Assembly (NCBI RefSeq): GCF_025971955.1
Contig: NZ_JAPDMX010000001.1
Coordinates: 91,552-155,551, forward strand
Length of the DNA stretch: 64,000 nt
Direction of reading: 5' to 3'
From: Shewanella subflava
GTDB lineage: Bacteria > Pseudomonadota > Gammaproteobacteria > Enterobacterales > Shewanellaceae
In this document: positions 27,893 through 39,106 of the stretch, piece after piece
Layout of the letters: the number at the start of each line of letters is the position of its first letter
How positions within the stretch are numbered: position 1 is the stretch's first letter
Made by a program: the position numbers and the translations under genes
The notes under the pieces: model-generated
What the model was told of the DNA's origin: nothing
The model's input: the letters and a program-made list of their open reading frames with translations, nothing else
The model's database searches: none

Positions 27893-27914
27893 GTTTCCTG
27901 ACTTAGGTTAATGG

Positions 27915-30071
27915 TTATAAACGCCAGCTTAACGTGGCACTGTAATTGGCAGGGGCACCATAAAAACCTTGAGCCCAATAAAGGCTGGTTAGGTATTTTT
28001 CATCGGTCACGTTATTGGCATTGACGGTCAGATCCAGTGCATCGCTAAAGTGATACTTCGCCATTAAATCGACAATCGCATAGGCGCTTTGCTCTGTGAT
28101 GATTTCTTGACCCGCATTATCAAATCCATCAGCGACAATGCCTTGTGAGCGATGAATATCATCTTGCCAGCGCATATTTACGCCAAATGTTAGCCCTTCA
28201 ATGAAGGCCAGATCGTAAGTGGCAGCTAATTTAAATAGCTTGCTTGGCGTATAGGCGGCCACTTGGTCGTCGCCTGTAATATCAAAATCCGTATACCCAA
28301 TACTGGCATTTAAACCAGGGTATATTTCACCTGCGATATCGACTTCAAAACCATGACTACTAATACCATCTGCACCAATATAGCGGCGCTCTGTTGGAGG
28401 AAGTTGGCTAGTACGTGGATCGGGCGTTGCTAGGTTAGTTTGTTGAATATCAAAATAAGCCAGTGTGGTAATTAAGTTGCCATTATATAGCTCACTTTTG
28501 AGGCCGACTTCTTGGCTTTCTCCCGTGACTGGCGCCAGCGTGTTGTCGTTTATGTCGAGTTCTCGCTGGGCTTTAAATGTTTCTGTGTAGCTTGCATAGG
28601 CAAGCAGTTCAGGAATAAATCGGTAAGTCACACCAACATAGGGAATAAATTGTGAGTCTTCAACATCTTGAATTTTACTGTAAGATTCACCCTCAGCTTG
28701 CCAGTTGTTAAAACGTCCACCGGCGATCAGATGGAAATCTTCAAAAAGATTAAATCGACCAGTAAAGTAAGCCGCTTTTTGGGTGGCACTTACATCGCTG
28801 CCACTTGGCGCATCTTTAAAAGTGGGTTTTGGGGTATTGCCATCCCAGGTATTGAGATCTGGCATCGGCGGGAATCCATTGCCAGTGGTGTAGTCATATA
28901 ATGAACTATCGGTGTAATCCAGCTTGGCGTAGTTTATGCCCACAACTACTTGGTGATCGCGGCCAAATAGATTGATATCACCATTCACATACAAATCGGC
29001 TAAATTGTGTTGGTCATCTAAGTCATATTCACTACCATAGCCTGTTAAGCCCAGTTCAGTGGTTTTATCTGGCGTGCCATAAACATAGAATAATTCAGTA
29101 TCTTCATCGGTTGTTTTATGTGAATACGTTGCACGTAAACTCCAGTCATCCGAAAAATAATGGCTAAATTCCACTACGGTATTTTGCTTTATCACTAGCC
29201 AGTTTGACCAGTCTGCAGAGGTATTGGTTGATGTATCATAGTCAGTTGCACTGCCATCGGTATAGAACAGCGGTAATGCGCCCCAGTTATTGCCCTTGGC
29301 ATCGTTATTGATATAGCTGTGGCTCACTGACAGGTTGGTATCATCACTTAATTTGGCATCGATAAATGCGTAAAGCACGGTTTTATCGGTTTGGTAGCGA
29401 TCTAAATAGGAGTCTTTCGTTTGTTTGACGGCGACCACTCTTGCCCCGAAGGTGTCATTGAGCTGCGCTGAGCCATCGACTTCTAAGCGCAGATTATCCC
29501 AGCTACCATAACTGGCAAGTAGGTTAAGTTGGTTGTCAGCAGTGGGTCTTTTGCGGATAAAATTAACTGTCGCCGACGGATTACCCACCCCGGTCATTAA
29601 GCCATTGGCGCCACGGATGACCTCAACGCGATCATAAATAGCCGTATCTTCATCGGCATGATTATTACCTGATGTGAGCGGCAATCCGACCCCATCGACC
29701 TGGAAGTTAGTGACATCAAACCCACGGGCGGTGTAATAGGTGCGGTCGGTTTCGATTCTTTCAACATTAATACCCGTTGCGGTATCCAATGCTGCATTGA
29801 TGTCGTTAAGTTGGAAGTCTCGTAATTGGGCGTCGGTGATCACTGACACAGATTGCGGGATGTCACTGATAGCAAGATCTAATCTTGAGGCTCCGCTGGC
29901 CGAATGGGCATTGTAGCCTTGAATATATCTTCCCTTAACCTCAATGGTTTCAACGTTAGGATCAAGTTGGTCGATGGCCTCATTTGGGGTTTTGGCATAG
30001 AGTTGGCTGGCAGGAAGCAAGGCGAGATATATGGCGCATGATAGTGTTGTTAATTTCATTGTTTGATTCAT
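27915..30071 (-). CDS. TonB-dependent siderophore receptor
   Basis: A 718-residue outer-membrane receptor. The signal peptide ends near QLYAK. The plug domain (about residues 55-170) has IPQSVSVITDAQLRDF, the ferric-siderophore subclass signature, and VEVIRGANGLMTGVGNP. The rest is the beta-barrel ending in ATLSWRL with a terminal aromatic two residues before the end pattern typical of barrels. Plug-type signatures place it with the FhuE/FpvA-like receptors that import iron-siderophore complexes; the particular siderophore is not readable. A near-perfect Fur palindrome lies 80 bases upstream, and the PepSY gene follows. Confidence 0.93.
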   Translation of the reverse strand: MNQTMKLTTLSCAIYLALLPASQLYAKTPNEAIDQLDPNVETIEVKGRYIQGYNAHSASGASRLDLAISDIPQSVSVITDAQLRDFQLNDINAALDTATGINVERIETDRTYYTARGFDVTNFQVDGVGLPLTSGNNHADEDTAIYDRVEVIRGANGLMTGVGNPSATVNFIRKRPTADNQLNLLASYGSWDNLRLEVDGSAQLNDTFGARVVAVKQTKDSYLDRYQTDKTVLYAFIDAKLSDDTNLSVSHSYINNDAKGNNWGALPLFYTDGSATDYDTSTNTSADWSNWLVIKQNTVVEFSHYFSDDWSLRATYSHKTTDEDTELFYVYGTPDKTTELGLTGYGSEYDLDDQHNLADLYVNGDINLFGRDHQVVVGINYAKLDYTDSSLYDYTTGNGFPPMPDLNTWDGNTPKPTFKDAPSGSDVSATQKAAYFTGRFNLFEDFHLIAGGRFNNWQAEGESYSKIQDVEDSQFIPYVGVTYRFIPELLAYASYTETFKAQRELDINDNTLAPVTGESQEVGLKSELYNGNLITTLAYFDIQQTNLATPDPRTSQLPPTERRYIGADGISSHGFEVDIAGEIYPGLNASIGYTDFDITGDDQVAAYTPSKLFKLAATYDLAFIEGLTFGVNMRWQDDIHRSQGIVADGFDNAGQEIITEQSAYAIVDLMAKYHFSDALDLTVNANNVTDEKYLTSLYWAQGFYGAPANYSATLSWRL

Positions 30072-30391
30072 CTTGGTAACGAGTGGAGAAAGCGCAGTTA
30101 ATGCGCAGAGTTAAATTCATTACCTAGTGTATACAAATGACACATAGATCTAAATGAAAACGATTATCGTTTACATTTATAGGGTGTTTGTAAAGATTTG
30201 CAGCATAGCGTTTGACCCTAGGCGGAGGTGCCAGTGTTACTAGAGCGACATGGTGAGTTAAAGATGGGGTGGCAGTTTAGGTTGGTTGCAGCTTATGCTG
30301 TTAACCATGTTGGGTTTACGTTGTAAAGCTTAAGTCAGTATTGATTGCTGGTTCATTCAGTTTTCTCACTTCAGCTTGAGCCACTTAATCG
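30072..30391. other. Intergenic region between purC and the TonB receptor gene
   Basis: About 320 bases between the receptor start and the purC terminator. Apart from the Fur box near 30165 and the presumed receptor promoter around it, I see no frame, RNA or repeat in the remaining part (about 30180-30391). Confidence 0.6.
30151..30179 (-). promoter_or_regulatory. Fur box upstream of the TonB receptor gene
   Basis: A 29-base palindrome centred on 30165, TAAATG-A-AAACGAT / ATCGTTT-A-CATTTA, with 13 of 14 pairs matching. It contains the core GATTATCGTTT typical of Fur sites and lies 80 bases before the receptor start, consistent with iron repression. No other Fur-like palindrome was noticed in the window. 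Confidence 0.85.
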
Positions 30392-30421
30392 AAAAAAGGA
30401 TGACATTTGTCATCCTTTTTT
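30392..30421 (-). terminator. Terminator of purC
   Basis: AAAAAAGGATGACA and TGTCATCCTTTTTT form a 14-bp stem with a minimal TT loop. It lies 60 bases past the purC stop and, read on the minus strand, ends in a T run. Confidence 0.9.
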
Positions 30422-30481
30422 ATGAGTAGCATTGAGATTACTCGTTTATGAGTATTGCTTGCTGAGCGCTCTTAACCCTAT

Positions 30482-31585
30482 TTAGGCGATTAAATCATAT
30501 TCATTTTTCAAAATTTCAATAATGTCGGCTTTAGGATTGGACGACAAAATGATTTTTTGACCAGTGACTTTTTCAGCTACGCCAGTATAGGTTTCAGAAA
30601 CCGCCATCATGGCCGCTAAAGGCAAATCATTATCACGCGCAAGCGCTTCACGCTCCGGCATTCTATCTTTATTGAGCAAGATGTCTGCGTCGTCAAAATG
30701 ATTGAGTAAGAATTGACGGAAACCTTCTTTTGAATTTTCTACAATCTTACCTTCACGATACGCTGGGCCATCCCAAATACGTGAAGAATCCGGCGTACCG
30801 ACTTCATCCATATAAATGAGTTTTGAGTGGCCATCTTTATCGGTGACATAACCAAATTCAAACTTGGTATCGACAAACACTTGATCTAATTTGGCTAAAG
30901 CATCGGAAATAACCTTAAACCCTTGTTTTAATAGTGTTTCGTAAAGGTCGATATCTGCAGGTTTTTCAAATCCGAATGCTTGATAATTCGCTTCAATATC
31001 ACCGCGGCTGATATTGACATCATCTTGCTCAGGTACCCCAGGAATACCAGTTAAAATACCTTTAGTAGAAGGGGTAATCAGTAGCTCAGGTAACTTTTGA
31101 TCTTTGGTTAAGCCATCAGGCAAGGTGATGCCACAAAATTCGCGCTCACCTTTTGCGTAAGCGCGCCACATCGAGCCAGTAATATATTGACGGCAAATAG
31201 CTTCCACTTTAATTGGACGGGCTTTTTGAACTATCCACACAAAAGGATGTGGAATATCAAGAATATGACTATCGGCTAATCCATTTTCGGCAAATAACTT
31301 AAACCAGTTATTGGAAATGGCGTTCAATGCCGCCCCTTTACCCGGAATACCTTGTAAATTACCTTCTCCATGAAAAATACAGTCAAATGCCGAAATACGA
31401 TCACTGATGACCATAATGGCTAATGGTGTATTTTCAGGGACATTATAGCCTTTGTCTTTGATTAAACGACGACTATCAGCTTCGGTTAGCCAATAAACAC
31501 TGCGCACTTTACCACTATGTACTGGCTTGTCTGTGCGAATGGGTAAATCGTTATTAACGGCTAAAACGGAATCGGCAAGACTCAT
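30482..31585 (-). CDS. purC: Phosphoribosylaminoimidazole-succinocarboxamide synthase (long form)
   Basis: A 367-residue SAICAR synthetase that joins CAIR and aspartate with ATP in purine synthesis. The N-terminal [11 protein letters not shown] and the core motifs [24 protein letters not shown] and [11 protein letters not shown] are visible. It is about 130 residues longer than the E. coli enzyme (237) and belongs to the long PurC type known in Vibrio and Shewanella. It is a single gene with its own terminator. I looked for a PurR-type operator upstream and did not see a convincing one. Confidence 0.95.
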   Translation of the reverse strand: MSLADSVLAVNNDLPIRTDKPVHSGKVRSVYWLTEADSRRLIKDKGYNVPENTPLAIMVISDRISAFDCIFHGEGNLQGIPGKGAALNAISNNWFKLFAENGLADSHILDIPHPFVWIVQKARPIKVEAICRQYITGSMWRAYAKGEREFCGITLPDGLTKDQKLPELLITPSTKGILTGIPGVPEQDDVNISRGDIEANYQAFGFEKPADIDLYETLLKQGFKVISDALAKLDQVFVDTKFEFGYVTDKDGHSKLIYMDEVGTPDSSRIWDGPAYREGKIVENSKEGFRQFLLNHFDDADILLNKDRMPEREALARDNDLPLAAMMAVSETYTGVAEKVTGQKIILSSNPKADIIEILKNEYDLIA

Positions 31586-31820
31586 GACGAGTATTCCTCT
31601 AGTTGAAGGGAAGGGCTATTTTTTATGGCGGCTATTTTACCCGTATTCTTTGGTTTTGCCACGTAAAAAGGCGTGGTTAAAATAGGCTTTTTTTATTACA
31701 GAACAATCCTATGTTTGATTGCAGCTTATAGAACTTGGTTATTGATTGCGGGTTAATATTAGCTGACATGCATGTGTATATCAGGCAGTATTCAATTCTT
31801 CAAAACTAAGAGCAATTACC

Positions 31821-32780
31821 GTGACAAATACTCAAGTGGATAATACCGCCAAGCTAGGTCTCATTTTTGTTTCCGTTGCGGTATTTTTTTGGGGCATTTT
31901 ACCCATAGCTTTAAAGCTGTCGGGGCGATTTATCGATCCTGTGACATTGACCTGGTTTCGGTTTTTAATGGCGTTTGTCGTGACCTTGTTACTGCAATGG
32001 CGATTGGGGCATTTACGCCAATTTAGTCAGCTGATTCGCGCGGACTGGCTGAAATTGTGTCTTGCTGGTATCTTGCTGATGTTTAACTACGTATCGTTTG
32101 TATATTCACTGGATTACCTTGCACCGGGAACCGCCCAATTGAATTTTCAAACCGCGCCATTCTTTTTAGCTTTTGGTGGCGTTTTGTTATTTAAAGAACG
32201 CTTAAATGCCATACAACTCACATGTTTTGCAACCTTAGCCATTGGCATGTTGATGTTTTTTCATCCTAATTTGAATGTTGGCAACGCAGATAACCATCAA
32301 ATTATGCTTGGCGTGTTAATCGTGCAGTTTTCGGTATTGTCCTGGACAAGTTATGCATTATTGCAAAAGTCTTTAGGGGCCAAATTATCCCCCAGTAATG
32401 TGTTGTTGTTTATCTATGGCTTAGGCATTTTTGCTATGGCGCCATTCAGTCACTTTGGTCATTTTGAGTTAATGAGTTTAGCGGATTGGGGCGTCGTGGT
32501 TTTTTGTGGTGCGAATACCCTGATTGCCTATGGCTGTTTTGGTCAAGCAATGAAGTATTGGCCAACGGCACAAGTCAGTGCCATGTTGGCGCTAACGCCG
32601 GTATTGAGTTTTACTGCCACTGCTAGCGTGGTGAGTCTTGGTTGGTGGAGTGATGTTTTTAGCGCCGATAATCTAGATGCATTATCGTTATCTGGTATCG
32701 CGTTGATCATCGGTTCGGTATTTGCGGTGCAGATTTGGCCTTTGTACGCCAAACGTAAACGCGCTAAATTAATCCCGTGA
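31821..32780 (+). CDS. EamA/DMT-family transporter
   Basis: A 319-residue inner-membrane protein with about ten hydrophobic helices in two EamA repeats (about residues 12-145 and 165-305). The first helix begins LGLIFVSVAVFFWGILPIAL and the first repeat ends with the family-typical FGGVLLFKERLNAIQ. Members export or import metabolites and drugs; the substrate is unknown. The start is GTG at 31821. The gene stands alone between purC (divergent) and deaD (convergent). Confidence 0.86.
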   Translation: MTNTQVDNTAKLGLIFVSVAVFFWGILPIALKLSGRFIDPVTLTWFRFLMAFVVTLLLQWRLGHLRQFSQLIRADWLKLCLAGILLMFNYVSFVYSLDYLAPGTAQLNFQTAPFFLAFGGVLLFKERLNAIQLTCFATLAIGMLMFFHPNLNVGNADNHQIMLGVLIVQFSVLSWTSYALLQKSLGAKLSPSNVLLFIYGLGIFAMAPFSHFGHFELMSLADWGVVVFCGANTLIAYGCFGQAMKYWPTAQVSAMLALTPVLSFTATASVVSLGWWSDVFSADNLDALSLSGIALIIGSVFAVQIWPLYAKRKRAKLIP

Positions 32781-32833
32781 TCATTGGCTAATTTTAAACC
32801 ACCAGATAGCTAGAACTTAGGTAGTTTAGGGCT

Positions 32834-32864
32834 GAAAACAAAAATGGAGCCCAAAGGCTCCATT
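32834..32864 (-). terminator. Terminator of deaD
   Basis: AATGGAGCC (32843-32851), loop CAAA, GGCTCCATT (32856-32864). Read on the minus strand the stem is followed by TTTTGTTTT. It is 27 bases past the deaD stop and could also act on read-through from the convergent EamA gene. Confidence 0.88.
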
Positions 32865-32890
32865 ATTCAATCATTCGTTGAGTTCAACGT

Positions 32891-34738
32891 TTATTGGCCG
32901 TTATCACGTGGCTTACGTGGACGGCGTTCAGCTGATGAACGATCGCCAGAAGGACGGTCACCACCACGAGGACGGCGGTCACCCGATGGGCGATCTCCAC
33001 GCGGACGACGAGGTGCTGCACTGCGACCTGAATCAACAAATGTTTCATCACCGGCTTCACGAATGTTCAGTGGACGACCACAAACACGCACTTTTCTGAG
33101 GTGAGTTAATACATCTTTTGGCATGCCATCAGGTAAATCAACGGTAGTAACTTGATCGTACAGTTGAATTTGACCGATATAGCGGCTGTCGATGTTAGCT
33201 TCGTTAGCAATCGCGCCAACAATGTTACCGACACCAACGCCGTTTTCACGACCTACATCAATCACATAGCGATTCATTTTAACATCAGGATTATCTTTTA
33301 ATCCTTCTGGTTGGCCAAAGCTAGTGGGTGATGGACGGCTGCTGCGCTCGCGACGAGGACGGTCACCGCCACGGTCTTCACGGGGACCACGGTCGTCACG
33401 TGAATCACGTTGACGCTCTTGGATCTGTGGTAACTGTAATGGACGCTCTTGTTGTACTTGCTGTAATAATGCCGCAGCTAATAAATCGGTATCGATTTCT
33501 AACTGTGTACATAATTCAGCAACCGCATTTTTCATGAAATCTAAATCAGTGTTTAGTGTTTCTTGAATTTGCTCACCTAAACGAGATAAACGACGTTCTG
33601 CAACCGTTTCTGGGCTAGGAATTTTCATTGGCGAAATACGGCTGTTTGTAGCACGTTCAATAGTACGCAACATGCGCATTTCACGGTGTGTTACAAAAAG
33701 GATCGCCATACCAGTACGACCAGCACGGCCAGTACGACCGATGCGGTGTACATAGGCTTCTGAGTCATAAGGAATATCGTAGTTAACTACGTGACCGATA
33801 CGTTCAACGTCTAGACCGCGAGCTGCAACATCAGTGGCAATTAAAATGTCTAATTTGCCGTTTTTCAATTGTTCAACTGCACGTTCACGAGCTTGTTGAT
33901 TCATGTCACCGTGTAGTGGTGATGAGGCATAACCACGCGCTTCTAGTTTTTCAGCCAACTCAACACAGCTATTACGGGTACGGACGAAAATGATGATACC
34001 TTCAGTATTTTCAACTTCTAGTACACGTACTAATGCTTCGAGTTTGTTGTGCTGTGATACTTGTACATAACACTGTTCAATAGATTCAACCGTAGTGTGG
34101 CTGGCAGCAATACTGATGTTAACTGGATTAGTTAAGTGTTTATTCGCCACTCGCTTAATTTGTTCTGGCATGGTGGCCGAGAATAATGCTAATTGGCTGT
34201 CAGCAGGCTTATGTTCTAATACCCATTCGATATCATCAATAAAGCCCATTTTTAGCATTTCATCAGCTTCATCAAGCACAAGCGCTTTTAGTGTATCAAG
34301 CTTTAACGTACCACGGCGCATGTGATCCATTACACGTCCTGGTGTACCCACAATCACTTGTGGTCCACGCTTTAGGGCGCTTAATTGTTGATGCATGCTT
34401 TGACCACCGTATATTGGCAGTACGTGGAAGCCTTTCATGTGTTTAGCATAACTGCCAAAAGCTTCAGCAACCTGAACGGCAAGTTCACGTGTGGGTGCTA
34501 AAACTAAAATTTGTGGGGCATTAAGACGTACATCTACTTTGTTAAGTAAAGGCAGGGCAAATGCACCGGTTTTACCGGTACCAGTTTGTGCTTGGCCGAT
34601 AATATCTTGACCAGCCATAAGCGGATCGATACTTGCTGACTGAATTGGTGTTGGTTTCTCATAACCTAACTCGTCAAGAGCACGCAACAGATTCTCAGAC
34701 AGGCCGAGTTCGCGGAAAGTTCTTTCATTGGATGACAT
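32891..34738 (-). CDS. deaD: Cold-shock DEAD-box RNA helicase DeaD/CsdA
   Basis: A 615-residue DEAD-box helicase. The Q motif precedes AQTGTGKTGA (Walker A); then PTRELAVQ, DEADEML (motif II), SATMP (motif III), ARGLDV and HRIGRTGRAG (motif VI). A DbpA-like RNA-binding domain (about residues 475-555) includes VGVGNIVGAI, and the last 45 residues are a basic Arg/Gly/Pro/Ser tail. Length and layout match CsdA, which unwinds structured mRNA and helps 50S assembly in the cold. An Arg/Asp-rich segment also lies at about 440-475. It precedes the M28 peptidase gene by transcription from the opposite side with a 206-base gap. Confidence 0.95.
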   Translation of the reverse strand: MSSNERTFRELGLSENLLRALDELGYEKPTPIQSASIDPLMAGQDIIGQAQTGTGKTGAFALPLLNKVDVRLNAPQILVLAPTRELAVQVAEAFGSYAKHMKGFHVLPIYGGQSMHQQLSALKRGPQVIVGTPGRVMDHMRRGTLKLDTLKALVLDEADEMLKMGFIDDIEWVLEHKPADSQLALFSATMPEQIKRVANKHLTNPVNISIAASHTTVESIEQCYVQVSQHNKLEALVRVLEVENTEGIIIFVRTRNSCVELAEKLEARGYASSPLHGDMNQQARERAVEQLKNGKLDILIATDVAARGLDVERIGHVVNYDIPYDSEAYVHRIGRTGRAGRTGMAILFVTHREMRMLRTIERATNSRISPMKIPSPETVAERRLSRLGEQIQETLNTDLDFMKNAVAELCTQLEIDTDLLAAALLQQVQQERPLQLPQIQERQRDSRDDRGPREDRGGDRPRRERSSRPSPTSFGQPEGLKDNPDVKMNRYVIDVGRENGVGVGNIVGAIANEANIDSRYIGQIQLYDQVTTVDLPDGMPKDVLTHLRKVRVCGRPLNIREAGDETFVDSGRSAAPRRPRGDRPSGDRRPRGGDRPSGDRSSAERRPRKPRDNGQ

Positions 34739-34944
34739 TGGGTTGTAGCCTTGTGGATGTGCACGAAATTCGGATGCTCGTGCTGAGTTTCACAGACAGA
34801 AAATCAACCCCGTGTCGATTTCCCGCGCCGAAAGGGCGATATTATAGCAGTGGTTGTGTGATTTGACCATAGAAAATGTGATATATATTTAAATGTGGCC
34901 TGATTTTTGCCTTATCTTGGGCGATATTCACCCTGTAGGCGATG

Positions 34945-35955
34945 TTATTGTGGGTTAATTTCTATTTTAGGTTGACTGATCACGCTATAGGCCATTTCTG
35001 TCACACTGGCTAAAAAGTCAATTTTTAATGTGTCCAGAGTGTCATCCACTGTGTGATATTGATTATGTGGCGGTACGCCAAAGTAAATCCAGGGTATGCC
35101 TGCTTTATGAAACGGGTAGTGGTCGGATGTTTTTAACCAGCTCATCCGCTTTATTCCCGTAGCAGTATTTTGGGCATAACTTAAACGGATACACACTTGA
35201 TGCTTGTTTGTCAGTTCAGTTTTTATCTGTTCAAAGTGGGCAAAGTTTTGTTCGCCTTCAATGTATATCGCCCTTGGCCGTGAAGGGTGGCCAATCATAT
35301 CCAAATTCATGGCTAATTCTATTTGCATCTCTGGCTGTGCTTGTATTTGTTCAACCAGCCCATAACTGCCATATAGGCCTTGCTCTTCAGCATCGGTAGC
35401 AACCAGCATTAAATTGACCTCAGCTAGCCCTGTATGTTGCCATTGCTCAGCGATAGCCAATAAGCCGGCAACACCAGAAGCATTATCATCTGCACCATGG
35501 AAAATACGCTTCCCTTGCTGACCTAGATGATCATAATGAGCGGTGATAACCCGCCAACGATTTGATGGCGTGTGGCTTCGGATGATGCCAATTATATTCA
35601 CGCCTTGTTGCTGACTAAATTGATAGTTGTAGCTAAACGGGACTTTGAAAGTCGACTTCCATGGTTGTAAACCGAGCGCCATAAAACGTTGCACTAGGTA
35701 ATTTTGACTCAGTATTGCGCCATGACTGCCGGTTTTTCTGCCAGCAAACTCAGAAGAGGTGAGAGTGCGAATATCATCAATAATGTGAGCACTATTAGCC
35801 CATTGATGTTGTAAAACTGCATTACAATCAATGCTATCTTTGTTGGCGCAACTGCTCAACATAAAAACCAAAGCGAGGCTAAGCAAGATAGCCCCTTTAG
35901 GTATATTGATGTGGCTCGCAACGGGTGTTTGAATCGACGCGCCTACTGTAATCAT
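34945..35955 (-). CDS. M28-family metallopeptidase, predicted lipoprotein
   Basis: A 336-residue protein with a late N-terminal hydrophobic segment ending in a lipobox (LALVFMLSSC, Cys near residue 36). The zinc ligands of M28 aminopeptidases are all present in order: H in ITAHYDHLG, bridging D in HGADDNASG, catalytic E and ligand E in ATDAEEQGLYG, D in NLDMIG and H in NQYHTVDD. It is probably an exported aminopeptidase anchored to a membrane and facing the periplasm or outside. AAAGGGGAAAT precedes the ATG. It lies 25 bases beyond the uvrA stop on the same strand, so it may be read from uvrA transcripts. Confidence 0.88.
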   Translation of the reverse strand: MITVGASIQTPVASHINIPKGAILLSLALVFMLSSCANKDSIDCNAVLQHQWANSAHIIDDIRTLTSSEFAGRKTGSHGAILSQNYLVQRFMALGLQPWKSTFKVPFSYNYQFSQQQGVNIIGIIRSHTPSNRWRVITAHYDHLGQQGKRIFHGADDNASGVAGLLAIAEQWQHTGLAEVNLMLVATDAEEQGLYGSYGLVEQIQAQPEMQIELAMNLDMIGHPSRPRAIYIEGEQNFAHFEQIKTELTNKHQVCIRLSYAQNTATGIKRMSWLKTSDHYPFHKAGIPWIYFGVPPHNQYHTVDDTLDTLKIDFLASVTEMAYSVISQPKIEINPQ

Positions 35956-35980
35956 ATTTCCCCTTTGGCGCGTTAATGAG

Positions 35981-38881
35981 CTAAGTCGTTTTTTTCACGG
36001 CTTTTTTAGCCGCCGTTTTCGAGCCATTATTCTGCTTTGCAGCGCGTTGTTTATGCAGTGCCAACATGGGTTTTAAAAAACGAGCCGTATGGGACGTCGG
36101 GTGGTTGGCCACATCCTCTGGGCTGCCAGCCACTAAAATTGTGCCGCCGCCAGAGCCGCCTTCAGGGCCTAAATCAATAATCCAATCAGCAGTTTGTATC
36201 ACATCTAAGTTATGTTCAATCACCACTATCGTGTTGCCGTGAGACTTGAGTCGATGCAATACATCTAACAATAGCTGAATATCGGCAAAATGCAGTCCCG
36301 TTGTCGGTTCGTCCAGAATATACAGGGTTTTACCAGTATCGCGTTTAGATAATTCTTTAGCCAGTTTAACCCGTTGCGCCTCACCACCTGACAACGTGGT
36401 GGCGCTTTGACCTAAACGAATATAAGACAAACCCACATCCATAAGAGTTTGCAGTTTGCGCGCGATAGCGGGAATGGCATCGAAAAACTCACGCGCTTCT
36501 TCGATGGTCATTTGCAGCACTTCGTGAATGTTTTTGCCTTTGTATTTTACTTCTAAGGTTTCACGGTTATAGCGCTTACCTTTACAGGCATCACAAGGCA
36601 CGTAAACGTCGGGTAAAAAGTGCATCTCAACTTTAATTAGCCCATCTCCCTGACAAGCTTCACAGCGGCCACCTTTCACGTTGAATGAGAAGCGACCAAC
36701 CAAATAACCGCGTGTTCGGGCTTCCTGAGTGCCGGCAAATATTTCACGTACTGGGGTGAAAATGCCCGTATAAGTGGCAGGGTTGGATCGTGGGGTTCTG
36801 CCAATCGGGCTTTGGTCGATATCCACGACTTTATCGCAGTGTTCCATGCCTTTGATTTCTTTATAAGGTGCAGGTTCATCTACCGTGGCCCCATTAAGCA
36901 TGCGATGGGCAATTTTGAAAAAGGTATCGTTAATCAGCGTTGATTTACCTGAGCCAGACACGCCAGTTACGCAAGTTAATAAACCGACAGGAATGGTTAA
37001 GTCGACATTTTGCAGGTTATTACCTGTTGCGCCGAATAACTCGATCACTTTTTGATGATCGATTGGTGTGCGTTGGTCGCTAATATGAATTTGTTTTTTA
37101 CCGCTAAGGTATTGGCCTGTCACCGATGCTTCACATTCAAGAATATCGCTTAAGGAGCCTTGTGCAATAATTTCACCGCCATGCACACCCGCACCAGGGC
37201 CGATATCAATCACATGGTCAGCTATGCGAATCGCATCTTCATCATGCTCAACCACAATGACGGTATTACCTAAATCACGCAGGTGAATAAGGGTGTTGAG
37301 TAATCGCTCATTATCGCGCTGATGTAAACCGATTGAGGGCTCATCGAGTACATACATTACGCCCACTAATCCGGCACCAATTTGGCTCGCTAAACGAATA
37401 CGTTGTGCTTCACCGCCCGATAGGGTGTCGGCTGAACGCGATAAGCTTAAGTAATTTAGGCCGACATTGACCAAAAATCCTAAACGCTCACCAATTTCTT
37501 TTAAAATTTTATCGGCGATTTGCGCGCGCTGACCTTCAAATACTAATTCCGCGAAATAGCTTTTAGCTTCACCGATTGACCAGGTTGTCAGTTGCGGTAA
37601 ATTTAAATCGCCAATAAATACGTTGCGGGCTTCTTCACGCAAACGTGAGCCCTCACAACTTTTACACGGCTGCATATTAATGAATTTAGACAATTCTTCG
37701 CGTACCGAATTACTCTCGGTTTCGCGATAGCGTCTGTCCATATTATTCAAGATGCCTTCAAAAGGATGGTTGCGAACCACCACATCGCCACGATCGTTTA
37801 TGTATTTAAAGGCAATGTTTTGTTTTCCTGAACCAAATAGGACGAGCTTTTTCACTTTATCGCTGAGTTGCTGAAACGGGGTTTCAACATCAAATTTGTA
37901 ATGTTCGGCCAATGAACTGAGCATTTGAAAGTAATAGAAGTTTCTTCTGTCCCAGCCTCTTATTGCGCCGCCAGCTAAAGATAATTCACCATTACTGATC
38001 ACTCTTTCAGGGTCAAAAAACTGCTGAACGCCTAAACCATCACAGGTTTGACATGCTCCTGCTGGATTGTTAAATGAGAAAATCCGCGGCTCTAGCTCGG
38101 TCATAGAGTAGCCGCAATGGGGGCACGCAAAGTTGGCTGAGAAAACCAGTTCCTCAGTGCTGCTGTCTTCCATTGAAGCAATTTTGGCGATACCGCCAGA
38201 GAGTTCTAATGCAGTTTCAAAGGATTCTGCCAAACGCTGCTTTAAATCTTCGCGGACTTTAAAGCGGTCAACAACCACTTCAATGGTGTGCTTGACATGC
38301 AAGTCGAGGCTTGGAGGATCGGTTAAATCACATACTTCGCCATCAATTCTGGCGCGAATATAGCCTTGAGCCGATAAGCTTTCGAGTAGCTTAACATGCT
38401 CACCTTTACGGTCGTTAACCACTGGAGCCAATAACATTTGGCGGCTGTTTTCGGGTAAGGATAAGACTTTATCAACCATTTGGCTGACTGTTTGTGCCGA
38501 TAAAGGTTGGCCATGAGTCGGGCAGCGTGGTTCACCCACTCGCGCAAACAATAAGCGCAAATAATCGTATATTTCGGTTACCGTGCCGACGGTAGAGCGT
38601 GGGTTATGCGAGGTCGACTTTTGCTCAATAGAGATAGCAGGGCTTAAGCCTTCGATATGATCTACATCGGGCTTCTCCATCAAACTTAAAAATTGACGCG
38701 CATAAGAAGATAAAGATTCAACATAGCGACGTTGCCCTTCAGCATAGAGGGTATCAAAAGCGAGTGAAGATTTTCCGGAACCTGATAAACCTGTGATAAC
38801 AATCAATTTATCCCTTGGGATAGTTAAATTGATGTTTTTAAGATTGTGGGTTCGGGCACCGCGGATTTCAATATTGTCCAT
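35981..38881 (-). CDS. uvrA: Excinuclease ABC subunit A
   Basis: A 966-residue DNA-damage recognition ATPase of nucleotide excision repair. Two ABC modules are present, with Walker [11 protein letters not shown] and [10 protein letters not shown] and signatures [12 protein letters not shown] and [12 protein letters not shown]. Two zinc modules are present: [14 protein letters not shown] with CQTCDG, and CEACQGDG with CDACKGKRY. The C-terminal about 30 residues are a lysine/alanine-rich tail ([14 protein letters not shown]) beyond the usual end. A recognisable LexA box was not found in the 225 bases upstream. The divergent neighbour is the MFS gene, then ssb. Confidence 0.97.
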   Translation of the reverse strand: MDNIEIRGARTHNLKNINLTIPRDKLIVITGLSGSGKSSLAFDTLYAEGQRRYVESLSSYARQFLSLMEKPDVDHIEGLSPAISIEQKSTSHNPRSTVGTVTEIYDYLRLLFARVGEPRCPTHGQPLSAQTVSQMVDKVLSLPENSRQMLLAPVVNDRKGEHVKLLESLSAQGYIRARIDGEVCDLTDPPSLDLHVKHTIEVVVDRFKVREDLKQRLAESFETALELSGGIAKIASMEDSSTEELVFSANFACPHCGYSMTELEPRIFSFNNPAGACQTCDGLGVQQFFDPERVISNGELSLAGGAIRGWDRRNFYYFQMLSSLAEHYKFDVETPFQQLSDKVKKLVLFGSGKQNIAFKYINDRGDVVVRNHPFEGILNNMDRRYRETESNSVREELSKFINMQPCKSCEGSRLREEARNVFIGDLNLPQLTTWSIGEAKSYFAELVFEGQRAQIADKILKEIGERLGFLVNVGLNYLSLSRSADTLSGGEAQRIRLASQIGAGLVGVMYVLDEPSIGLHQRDNERLLNTLIHLRDLGNTVIVVEHDEDAIRIADHVIDIGPGAGVHGGEIIAQGSLSDILECEASVTGQYLSGKKQIHISDQRTPIDHQKVIELFGATGNNLQNVDLTIPVGLLTCVTGVSGSGKSTLINDTFFKIAHRMLNGATVDEPAPYKEIKGMEHCDKVVDIDQSPIGRTPRSNPATYTGIFTPVREIFAGTQEARTRGYLVGRFSFNVKGGRCEACQGDGLIKVEMHFLPDVYVPCDACKGKRYNRETLEVKYKGKNIHEVLQMTIEEAREFFDAIPAIARKLQTLMDVGLSYIRLGQSATTLSGGEAQRVKLAKELSKRDTGKTLYILDEPTTGLHFADIQLLLDVLHRLKSHGNTIVVIEHNLDVIQTADWIIDLGPEGGSGGGTILVAGSPEDVANHPTSHTARFLKPMLALHKQRAAKQNNGSKTAAKKAVKKTT

Positions 38882-39106
38882 CTATTCGCTCTATGTTCAC
38901 TATGGGGCAAAATGGGTTTCAGTATCGCACATTAACTGACACCTGTTTAGTCAATCATGACGATTTCCTTTTCGGCTTTGGTTTACGATGAAAGCCTAAA
39001 AAAAGTTTAATTAAGCTTAAATTCATAAACTGTGATTTCCTTTTGAGCAACTGATTCAGGCTATGGTAATATGCGCGACTCATTGAATTGGTAAAAGGGT
39101 ATATGA

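Noticed and set aside
31586..31820. PurR operator before purC
   Set aside because: CCACG-N8-CGTGG (near 31662-31674) is an inverted repeat but does not resemble the PurR palindrome and lies in an otherwise plain region.
32844..33104. Plus-strand frames, Arg/Pro-rich or His/Asp-rich
   Set aside because: They are antisense to the low-complexity Arg/Gly/Pro tail of deaD; composition is a mirror of that tail and there is no independent ribosome site.
38882..39106. LexA (SOS) box upstream of uvrA
   Set aside because: Looked for CTGT and ACAG at the right spacing and found none convincing by eye.
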